NCBI GenBank assembly: GCA_002350525.1
Contig: DEFA01000050.1
Span: 261,281 to 325,280, forward strand
Length of the DNA stretch: 64,000 nt
Source: Lachnospiraceae bacterium UBA2864
GTDB taxonomy: Bacteria; Bacillota; Clostridia; Lachnospirales; Lachnospiraceae
Reading direction: 5' to 3'
Part shown: positions 35,630 through 42,414 of the stretch, in pieces
How the letters are laid out: each line of letters begins with the position of its first letter
Numbering within the stretch: the first letter of the stretch is position 1
Position numbers and translations under genes: made by a program
The notes under the pieces: model-generated
The model's input: only the letters and a program-made list of their open reading frames with translations
The model's database searches: none
What the model was told of the DNA's origin: nothing

Positions 35630-35668
35630 TGCATAAATTATGTATATTCAATGCATATTATGCATAAT
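35630..35668. promoter_or_regulatory. Candidate tandem ARG boxes upstream of argC
   Basis: Two near-palindromic AT-rich 16-18-mers lie side by side: TGCATAAATTATGTAT (35630-35645) and ATGCATATTATGCATAAT (35651-35668). They resemble the imperfect AT-rich palindromes bound by ArgR/AhrC, which usually occur in pairs near arginine biosynthesis promoters. They sit upstream of the -35 box. No argR gene is in view, so this is inference. Confidence 0.4.
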
Positions 35669-35711
35669 ATATCCATTTTGGGCGTATTTTTTGTATATTT
35701 TTAGAATATTT

Positions 35712-35964
35712 CAATACAGCGAACCTGTGAAGTGCGCGTCTCACCCGTCCAATAAAGTCCTCTGAGACGCGCATTCCCAGTTTCGCCTTACCATATATAT
35801 CAATTCCGTATGAATATGGCGTTATATAGTATTTCGATATGTATATAAGCCTTCAGGCCGAAAGGGATGCACGAGCCGGCCTTCCAATGAGACGGTCTCG
35901 GGCGCCCTTTCGAATGAAGGCTATAGAAGATTATAATCGCGCACTTCACAGTTTCGCCGTATCG
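35712..35964. repeat. 253-bp element with ~27-bp inverted terminal repeats
   Basis: The ends (35712-35738 and 35938-35964) are inverted repeats matching at 24 of 27 positions, sharing CTGTGAAGTGCGCG. A third, diverged copy of the end lies inside (about 35769-35792, CAGTTTCGCC). The left end can fold with it into a long hairpin (TGCGCGTCTCA/TGAGACGCGCA, 35733-35773). The centre has a second hairpin, AGCCTTCA...CGAAAGGG with CCCTTTCG...TGAAGGCT (about 35850-35921). No protein is encoded. It fits a small non-autonomous palindromic element (MITE or REPIN-like), or a structured RNA with mutually exclusive folds. I see no clear target-site duplication. Confidence 0.6.
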
Positions 35965-35979
35965 ATAAGTATACAAAAA

Positions 35980-36001
35980 GGCCACCGCATCTGCGATGGC
36001 C
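35980..36001 (-). terminator. Terminator of the SleB-type hydrolase gene
   Basis: GGCCATCGC pairs with GCGGTGGCC around a 4 nt loop on the minus strand, followed by five T residues (35975-35979). It starts about 30 nt after the stop codon. Confidence 0.85.
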
Positions 36002-36031
36002 CAATACTCATATCATGTGATCAGCTATCTC

Positions 36032-37522
36032 CTACCAGAAGATATGATTTCCGATCTGTATATAATCAGAAAGTGATGATGTATCTACGACCCATGTAGG
36101 TCTGAAGTACATGCAATTTCCGATATTATTGTTTCCTGCAAGTGCATCCTGTGCTGCCTGAAGACATGAGGATGAACCACCTGTTGAAAGAGCATTTCTG
36201 AATGCGCTTGTCTGGCATCCTGTAAACTGACTAGGAGAGTAGATTACATCTGAAAGTGAACTTCCCCAGTAACCGTTTCTCTGTCTGTTAAGAACTACGT
36301 TAGCAACTGCAAGCTGTCCATCATAGCTCTCTCCGCCACTCTCTGCAAATACGATTGCTGCAAGGAGATACAGATCGCTTGATGATACTTCCTGCTGTGC
36401 AGGTTCCGGAGCCGGTTCTGCAACCTGCTCGGCCGGCTGCTCTGTCTTAGTATCATTGGATGCTGTCTCAGTCTTCTGAGCTGTTTCTGCAGTCTTTGTA
36501 TCATCCTGCTTTGCATCCTGTGTATTCTGTGTATTCTGTGTATCCTGAGCTGTCTGATTGTTATTATTCTTACCGGCTGCTGTCTTAACAGTCTCTGATA
36601 TTCTTCCGTCAGCAGTCTCTTCACTCGGAGCTTCTGTCTTCTTCGGAGCTGTACCGTTAAACTCTGCTATGGATGCATCAAGATTATCCACTGCATCCGG
36701 CGCGATAGCTTCTCTGAAGCCCTCTTCGATATCTATATAAATTGCAGAAACATATGCTTTCTCACCGTTAACAAGCTCGATGTTAGCCCAATCGTACTTA
36801 TCAACTTCGTTAACTATGAAGCTGTCTCCGCTTTCTGCCTTAAAAAGTACTTCAGCCTTCTCGGAAGCATCCTTCTTGATGTTTACCGAATCCGACTTTA
36901 CTGTAGCAATCTCCACAACCGCATCATCGGCTATTGCCGCTGCTGCATCACCTGTAGCTATATCTTCGCTGTTAACATATCCTTCGAAGTCACCTGATGA
37001 AATTTTGGTCCACTGCTCACCGGCAACGATCACATTTCCGCTTGCGTTCTGAGGAAGGATACCGACAACCTCGGCCTCATCCTTAGCTTCAGCAAAGATG
37101 CTTACGTTCTCGCCTGTTGTGATGAACTTACCTTTCATATCAATCTTACCCTTTGTAAGATTGTTGGTATCACCAACCGCAAGATCAAAGGAATCCTCAT
37201 CACTGAGGTGCTCCTTTAAAATGTCAACAGATGCTGTATCAATAACTGCTGCATCATCCAGTGTTATCTCATATGCTGCTGCCATCTCTGCAACTGTTTC
37301 TTCATCGGCCATCTCCAATGCTGAATTGATCGATGTTGCACTGACTATCTTCTGCTTCTCTGAATACTCGGCCAGGCTCTTTACAGTAAAGATGCCGCCT
37401 GCTGTGACTGAACCGATAAGCAGAAGTCCAAGTGTATTTCTCACAACAAATCTTGATGAGAAAATGTACTTTTTGGAAAATAGCTTCGCCTTATTAAGTT
37501 TTAACTCTGTACGACGTTTCAT
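36032..37522 (-). CDS. SH3-domain cell wall hydrolase, SleB/CwlJ type
   Basis: A 496-residue exported protein. One N-terminal transmembrane or signal segment (residues ~30-48) is followed by two bacterial SH3 domains (~130-190 and ~205-275), then a low-complexity linker rich in Thr, Gln, Asn and Ala. The C-terminal ~110 residues are a Hydrolase_2 (SleB) domain: LAAIVFAESGGESYDGQLAV with the predicted catalytic Glu, then VVLNRQ and SQFTGCQ. SleB-type enzymes are lytic transglycosylases; outside spores, such SH3-SleB proteins act in wall turnover. Its promoter carries WalR-type boxes, and it has its own terminator. Confidence 0.9.
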   Translation of the reverse strand: MKRRTELKLNKAKLFSKKYIFSSRFVVRNTLGLLLIGSVTAGGIFTVKSLAEYSEKQKIVSATSINSALEMADEETVAEMAAAYEITLDDAAVIDTASVDILKEHLSDEDSFDLAVGDTNNLTKGKIDMKGKFITTGENVSIFAEAKDEAEVVGILPQNASGNVIVAGEQWTKISSGDFEGYVNSEDIATGDAAAAIADDAVVEIATVKSDSVNIKKDASEKAEVLFKAESGDSFIVNEVDKYDWANIELVNGEKAYVSAIYIDIEEGFREAIAPDAVDNLDASIAEFNGTAPKKTEAPSEETADGRISETVKTAAGKNNNNQTAQDTQNTQNTQDAKQDDTKTAETAQKTETASNDTKTEQPAEQVAEPAPEPAQQEVSSSDLYLLAAIVFAESGGESYDGQLAVANVVLNRQRNGYWGSSLSDVIYSPSQFTGCQTSAFRNALSTGGSSSCLQAAQDALAGNNNIGNCMYFRPTWVVDTSSLSDYIQIGNHIFW

Positions 37523-37563
37523 AAACTCCTACCATTCATCTGCCCATGCAGATTTACATAAAA

Positions 37564-37580
37564 TGTTACGATTTTGTTAC
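37564..37580 (+). promoter_or_regulatory. WalR-type box TGTTAC-N5-TGTTAC
   Basis: TGTTAC (37564-37569), five bases, TGTTAC (37575-37580) matches the WalR/YycF direct-repeat consensus TGTWAH-N5-TGTWAH exactly. A weaker second pair, TGTAAC-N5-TGTCAA (37599-37615), overlaps the -35 region. The exact pair sits at or just past the predicted start of transcription for the SleB-type gene, a position used by WalR when it represses autolysin genes. Confidence 0.6.
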
Positions 37581-37586
37581 GGACAT

Positions 37587-37615
37587 ATATTAACACCTTG
37601 TAACATTTATGTCAA
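37587..37615 (-). promoter_or_regulatory. Strong promoter of the SleB-type hydrolase gene
   Basis: On the minus strand, a perfect -35 TTGACA (37610-37615) and -10 TAATAT (37587-37592) are 17 bp apart, about 65 nt upstream of the start codon. It is flanked by WalR-like repeats on both sides of the -10 box. Confidence 0.78.
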
Positions 37616-37690
37616 GTTGTTTAAATTTATTTTACGAAACGTCACAATTTTACTTTATTCATTGTATATTTTGTATAAATTCGCTAAATT

Positions 37691-38737
37691 TCACTCTTTT
37701 GCCGCAAAATATGCATCAATTCCGTCTGCAATGGCTGTTGCCATCGACTTCTGATATTCCGGGTTCGCAAGAGCCTCATCATCGAACTGATTTGACAGGA
37801 ACCCAACATTTATAACAGTCGCGGGCATCGTGCAATAATTTAACGATGTCATATCATCTGTTTCATAAATTCCGAGTCTCTGAGCAGTTGTATCTTCTGA
37901 TATTTCCTTCAAAATGTCATAACAGAGTTCATAACTGTTCTGATAATTAAGTCCCGTTGCCGAATTGGTGGATGTCGTAATGAATCCTATAACTCCCATA
38001 GTAGTCGGATCGGTTACCGAACCGGCCTCGAGCTTAATATATATCTCAGCCTCATTTGCATTTGCAAGTGCCGCTCTTCTTGCATTACTCAGATTTACGC
38101 TTCCTGCCTCTCTGGACATGCATACGGTGTATCCGCGTTCCACGAGAAGGGATTTCAGACTGTTTGCCACATCCAGCGTCACATCGTACTCATAATGTCC
38201 GGTACTCACTCCTACGGCTGCCGGAGGCATCTTAACCTTCATGCCGGCCCCGTCCGCAGTCTGAGTCGGATCGATGTCGGGGCTGATCAGCTCCAGCTCC
38301 TTATCATCCACGACCTGCTTGGCAGGATCGATGAATATTATGTGCTTGGCCTTTTCCGAATCTGTCTGCGTAGCCCATGCTATATCGGTCTCCACTACAT
38401 TTGAAGATCTGACATAGTAATTTCCTCCGTTAAGAAGGATCCTCACCCAGCCGTCTTTAACGCCGGTACGGGTAAGATCCACGCCCTTGTTGATGGTTAC
38501 ATACACCATGGAATCCTCTCTGGGCTCGGTATAAAGCACCGTATTATCCTGTGTGGTCTGTACATAGCCCTTGACCGGCGTGAAGCCCTCACTGTCCAAC
38601 ATATTCTCCTCATCACGGGTATCGGCCTCTGTGATGACCTCTATGGGCTCCTCTTTCTTACAGCCCGATATGCTAAACGTCATAGCCGCACATAATAATA
38701 TAGAAAAAACTTGTTTTGTCAGGTTTATTTTTCTCAT
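37691..38737 (-). CDS. Degenerate amidase_3 lipoprotein with SH3 domain (probable pseudoenzyme)
   Basis: A 348-residue lipoprotein (lipobox FSISGC, Cys 26) with an SH3 domain (~55-118) and a domain aligning with N-acetylmuramoyl-L-alanine amidases. Scaffold motifs survive: HYEYDVTLDVANSLKSLL, GYTVCMSRE, LSNARRAALAN and VGFLSN. Yet the catalytic zinc residues are mostly lost. The first His of the DPGH-type motif is Lys140 (IDPAKQ), the second His (SIHAN-type) is Glu237 (YIKLEAG) and the catalytic Glu before the GF is Asn310 (VINVGF); only Glu183 remains. It probably binds peptidoglycan without cutting it, perhaps as a regulator of other amidases. It overlaps the next gene upstream by 4 nt. Confidence 0.82.
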   Translation of the reverse strand: MRKINLTKQVFSILLCAAMTFSISGCKKEEPIEVITEADTRDEENMLDSEGFTPVKGYVQTTQDNTVLYTEPREDSMVYVTINKGVDLTRTGVKDGWVRILLNGGNYYVRSSNVVETDIAWATQTDSEKAKHIIFIDPAKQVVDDKELELISPDIDPTQTADGAGMKVKMPPAAVGVSTGHYEYDVTLDVANSLKSLLVERGYTVCMSREAGSVNLSNARRAALANANEAEIYIKLEAGSVTDPTTMGVIGFITTSTNSATGLNYQNSYELCYDILKEISEDTTAQRLGIYETDDMTSLNYCTMPATVINVGFLSNQFDDEALANPEYQKSMATAIADGIDAYFAAKE

Positions 38738-39225
38738 TTAAGTATAGCTCCAAGTGCTCCGAAAAGTCCCGCTCCGGCAAGTCCCATGATGACGCCTGCC
38801 AGAACTACTCCGCATACTACCGCAATTACGCTCTTCTTAAAATCCAGATCCAGGATGCTGGCTGCCAGCGTTCCCGTCCATGCTCCGGTTCCCGGAAGAG
38901 GAATGCCCACAAAGAGGAAAAGCGCCCAGTAAAGACCCCTTCCCGCCTTCTCCTGCAGCTTCTTTCCGCCTCTCTCACCCTTGTCGAGACAGAAGGAAAA
39001 AAGCTTTCCTATATATTTCTTATCCTTACCCCATACCAGTATCTTCCTCGCGAACAGGAAAATGAACGGCATAGGGATCATATTTCCGATGATACATGTA
39101 GCATAGAGCGGAATAAGGTCGATCGGTCCTCCCATAGCAGGACTGAGTCCGAAAGGTACGGCCAATCTGAGTTCCACCAGAGGAACCATAGATATAAGAA
39201 ATGCAATGATAAGCTTTTTAGTCAA
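38734..39225 (-). CDS. COG2426 small multidrug export-type membrane protein
   Basis: A 163-residue integral membrane protein with about four to five hydrophobic segments. It opens with LISMVPLVELRLAVPFG, typical of the COG2426 putative small multidrug export family, and contains FLFVGIPLPGTGAWTGTLAA. Function in the family is not well established. Its stop overlaps the start of the amidase-like lipoprotein (ATGA), implying coupled translation. Confidence 0.85.
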   Translation of the reverse strand: MTKKLIIAFLISMVPLVELRLAVPFGLSPAMGGPIDLIPLYATCIIGNMIPMPFIFLFARKILVWGKDKKYIGKLFSFCLDKGERGGKKLQEKAGRGLYWALFLFVGIPLPGTGAWTGTLAASILDLDFKKSVIAVVCGVVLAGVIMGLAGAGLFGALGAILK

Positions 39226-39249
39226 TGTATAATCTCCTTAATAATAGAA

Positions 39250-39282
39250 GTGCCCGACTTGAACCGTCGTTCAGCCGAGCAC
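39250..39282 (-). terminator. Terminator after the membrane GDPD gene
   Basis: On the minus strand, GTGCTCGGCTGAAC pairs with GTTCAAGTCGGGCAC (39250-39282) around a 4 nt loop, with two wobble pairs and one bulge. The following sequence is T-rich but not a clean T-run. Confidence 0.55.
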
Positions 39283-39296
39283 CATTCTAACACACC

Positions 39297-41108
39297 TTAA
39301 TATTGGCTTTCAAGGTACATATTCAGATACTCAAACAGCGTATCTCCGTAAATATTCTTTACCATACCCTTCTTCAGACGATCCGGTCTGTTGGTTATGA
39401 TGCTGTCCACGTTGAGAAGCATCATTCTTTCCAGGTTCCTTTCATCGTCAATGGTCCATACGTATATGTCCTTGCCCGCGTCATGAACGCGTTTGACCAC
39501 TTCACCGTTTACATATATATATTTGATACTGAAGGCATCCGCATACTTCAGATCGAAGAACTGGCCCATAGCCACAGACATGACGTACACGGTCTTGATA
39601 TTTTCATCAAACTGCTTGATCTTCCTGATAGAATCATAAGTCTGGGATGTGACAACACAGCTGTCATAAAGGTCATACTCCTCTACCAGTCCCACAACAC
39701 ACTCCTCCAGATTTGTATCTGTCTTTGCGGGCTTCAGCTCGATATTCATATCCGCTCTGCCATCTATAAGCTCAATCGCCTCTCTGAGAGTCGGAATCTT
39801 CTCTCCCGGAAAATCTTTTCCGTGATCCGCATCCAGATCATACTTCAGGAGTTCCTCATAAGTAAGATCGCCGATTTTTTTATTTGCCCCCGTAACTCTC
39901 TTTATATTTTCATCATGCATGACCACGACCACGCCGTCTTTAGTCTGTCTCACGTCAAGTTCAACAACATCGGCACCGTCCTCAATGGCAATTTCAAACG
40001 CCGACAGAGAATTCTCCGGAGCTTTCTTGGAAGCCCCTCGATGTGCGGTAATGGTAACGGAATTGATGTGATCCGCATTCAGCACGATCACATCTGTCTT
40101 GATCAGCACGTAAAACGCCACATCCACCGAAATAGCCAGAAGTACCACGGCAATAATGATATAGATGCCTCTCTTAAGCTTCAGCGCCGCATTTACATCC
40201 ACATAATCTTCAATCTTCTGCTCTCTTGAAGGATCAGGTACATTGTTATAGAAAGAATTACATATAAATGCGTGAAGCAGCGGCGCAAACAGTGTCACGT
40301 AAAGCAGGTACAGCACAACATTCAGACTTTCGAATACAAAGCCTGCCGCCAGTGCCACCTTCTTATACTGCAACAGCCAGTGAAGCAACGGACCCGTAAG
40401 CAGAAAATGCAGTAACCATGACAGGCCCAGTATGGATATCGTGATCAGAAAAAGTCCCGGCAGCACACGGAGTTTCTTCTTATATAATATTCTTCGTGCG
40501 ATTCTCATGGCTCCGATGAACGGAACCTTTCTGATAATAAAAACGTGGATGGCGAATACATACATGAAGAAATATATATTCAGTATTATATAACCCAGAA
40601 CCAATCCGATGGCCACCCACTTGTTTATTACGATGGCGTCCGAAAGATATCTCGGGAATTTAATATTCAAAAGCGTAAGTCCGACTACCGTAGCCCCCGT
40701 AACCGGGAGATAACAAAGTACAAAAAGCGGCATCGGCATGTTGTGAGGAATGAATACCCTAACGGAATGCCTCACCGCAAGTATCAGCATCCGGATAAGT
40801 CCGATCTTTTTCGTATGATTGGCCCAGTCATAACAGATGGACAGGCCCGATACATTTATAAGAAGAAAGAACGACAGAATGACAGCAAATATAAATACAC
40901 CTATCCATGTGGTAGGCATATGAACAAACTGAGATACATTATCCCTACTGAGATATGTTACCCCCGATGCCCTGATGACAAGGTTCAGAAATGCGTAACA
41001 AAAAGGGATGAGCAGTGCAGTCGAAATGACCTGCAGGACAAGCTCAAATGCTACTATTCTGCGTATATTAAATCTAAAAAGTTTAAAACTGTCTTTAATG
41101 TTCTTCAT
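39297..41108 (-). CDS. Membrane glycerophosphodiester phosphodiesterase
   Basis: About 603 residues. The N-terminal ~340 residues carry roughly eight transmembrane helices (GPDPase membrane domain). The C-terminal ~240 residues are a GDPD domain with ITAHRGASKKAPENSLSAF, ADVVELDVRQTKDGVVVVMHD and MNIELKP, the His/Glu/Asp metal site. It hydrolyses glycerophosphodiesters, or lipoteichoic acid and phosphatidylglycerol derived groups, to glycerol-3-phosphate outside the cell. The start is uncertain: ATG 41108, or GTG 41117, neither with a strong binding site. It lies 29 nt after queA. Confidence 0.9.
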   Translation of the reverse strand: MKNIKDSFKLFRFNIRRIVAFELVLQVISTALLIPFCYAFLNLVIRASGVTYLSRDNVSQFVHMPTTWIGVFIFAVILSFFLLINVSGLSICYDWANHTKKIGLIRMLILAVRHSVRVFIPHNMPMPLFVLCYLPVTGATVVGLTLLNIKFPRYLSDAIVINKWVAIGLVLGYIILNIYFFMYVFAIHVFIIRKVPFIGAMRIARRILYKKKLRVLPGLFLITISILGLSWLLHFLLTGPLLHWLLQYKKVALAAGFVFESLNVVLYLLYVTLFAPLLHAFICNSFYNNVPDPSREQKIEDYVDVNAALKLKRGIYIIIAVVLLAISVDVAFYVLIKTDVIVLNADHINSVTITAHRGASKKAPENSLSAFEIAIEDGADVVELDVRQTKDGVVVVMHDENIKRVTGANKKIGDLTYEELLKYDLDADHGKDFPGEKIPTLREAIELIDGRADMNIELKPAKTDTNLEECVVGLVEEYDLYDSCVVTSQTYDSIRKIKQFDENIKTVYVMSVAMGQFFDLKYADAFSIKYIYVNGEVVKRVHDAGKDIYVWTIDDERNLERMMLLNVDSIITNRPDRLKKGMVKNIYGDTLFEYLNMYLESQY

Positions 41109-41137
41109 AATCTTCACAACTTCAGCAATAGTTTATC

Positions 41138-42268
41138 TTATAACCAGAAAGATGCATCTCCGAAAGAGAAAAATCTGTAACGTTCGCGGACCGCTTCCTC
41201 ATAAGCGGCAAGAACTCCTTCTCTGTTATAAAAAGCAGAAACCAGCATGATAAGTGTAGATTCCGGAAGATGAAAATTAGTGATAAGCCCGTCTATTACC
41301 TTGAATCTGTACCCCGGATAGATGAAAATGTCCGTCCATCCGCTCATAGCTCTGACAACATTTTCCTCCGTCTCGCCTTCTGTTCTCTCGGCCTCAAGGC
41401 GTGATGCCACGGTTTCAAGAGTTCTGGTACTGGTGGTTCCCACAGCGATAACCCTGCCGCCGGCCGCCTTGGTCTCGTTGATAACCTTTGCGGCTTCCTC
41501 AGACAGCTCGAAATACTCGCTGTGCATATGATGTTCCTCAATCTTCTCAACCTTTACCGGTCTGAAGGTGCCCAACCCCACATGCAGAGTAAGTCTTGCA
41601 ATCTTCACACCGTTCGCTTCTATATCCTTAAGCATTTCCTCTGTGAAATGCAGTCCTGCTGTTGGTGCAGCGGCAGAACCCGAATTCTTTGCATATACCG
41701 TCTGATAACGGTTCTTATCCTGAAGCTTATGTGTGATATACGGCGGGAGAGGCATTTCTCCAAGCTTATCCAGTATTTCCTCCCAGATACCGTTGTAATA
41801 GAATCTGATGATACGGTTTCCGTCATCCACTACACTGAGAACTTCCGCAGTAAGAAGAGGCTCGCCGCCCTCCTCACTCTGGCCGAAACATACTACAGCC
41901 CCCGGCTTCATCTTTTTACCCGGCTTAACCAGGCATTCCCATACTCGGGTATTCTCACCGTTTATACCGTTATCCGCTATTTCCTCCGATTGCTGAACCT
42001 TATCCGAAGCATCCTTAAGCAGAAGCACTTCCACTGCGGCTCCCGTATCCTTCTTCATTCCGAGAAGTCTGGCCGGGATAACCTTCGTATCATTTATCAC
42101 AAGGCAGTCTCCGCACTTCAGATAATCCAAAAGATCGCTGAAGTGCCTATGCTCTATCTCTCCTGAATCACGGTGAACAACCATCATCCTCGAGTCGCTT
42201 CTCTTCTCCAGCGGATCCTGTGCTATCAGTTCTTCGGGAAGGTCATAATAAAAATCATGTAAATCCAT
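41138..42268 (-). CDS. queA: tRNA preQ1 ribosyltransferase-isomerase
   Basis: A 376-residue QueA, which transfers and isomerises the ribosyl part of S-adenosylmethionine onto preQ1 at tRNA position 34, making epoxyqueuosine. Conserved segments: FYYDLPEELIAQDPLEKRSDSRMM, CLVINDTKVIPARL, PTAGLHFTEEML, LTLHVGLGTFRPV and TNFHLPESTLIMLVSAF. Other queuosine genes are not in the window. It begins just past the pheT terminator. Confidence 0.96.
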   Translation of the reverse strand: MDLHDFYYDLPEELIAQDPLEKRSDSRMMVVHRDSGEIEHRHFSDLLDYLKCGDCLVINDTKVIPARLLGMKKDTGAAVEVLLLKDASDKVQQSEEIADNGINGENTRVWECLVKPGKKMKPGAVVCFGQSEEGGEPLLTAEVLSVVDDGNRIIRFYYNGIWEEILDKLGEMPLPPYITHKLQDKNRYQTVYAKNSGSAAAPTAGLHFTEEMLKDIEANGVKIARLTLHVGLGTFRPVKVEKIEEHHMHSEYFELSEEAAKVINETKAAGGRVIAVGTTSTRTLETVASRLEAERTEGETEENVVRAMSGWTDIFIYPGYRFKVIDGLITNFHLPESTLIMLVSAFYNREGVLAAYEEAVRERYRFFSFGDASFWL

Positions 42269-42290
42269 AATCTATTCATCTCCAATGAAA

Positions 42291-42315
42291 AACGCCTGCA
42301 GATTCTACAGGCGTT
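42291..42315 (-). terminator. Terminator of the pheST operon
   Basis: AACGCCTG (42291-42298) pairs with CAGGCGTT (42308-42315), 9 nt loop, followed on the minus strand by a T-run (GCGTTTTTC). It lies about 100 nt after pheT and 23 nt before queA. Confidence 0.85.
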
Positions 42316-42414
42316 CTTTAAATGCTTTAATTATTCTACCACAAAATATCCGTCATTCAAGATAAAATGTTAAAAGACGACTTTTCCCGACTTTTTCCAA
42401 GCAGAAATCAAAGC

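Noticed and set aside
35726..35951. Known structured RNAs (6S, tmRNA, RNase P, SRP, cobalamin or lysine riboswitch) for the inverted-repeat element.
   Set aside because: None of the conserved sequence cores I know for these RNAs is present on either strand.
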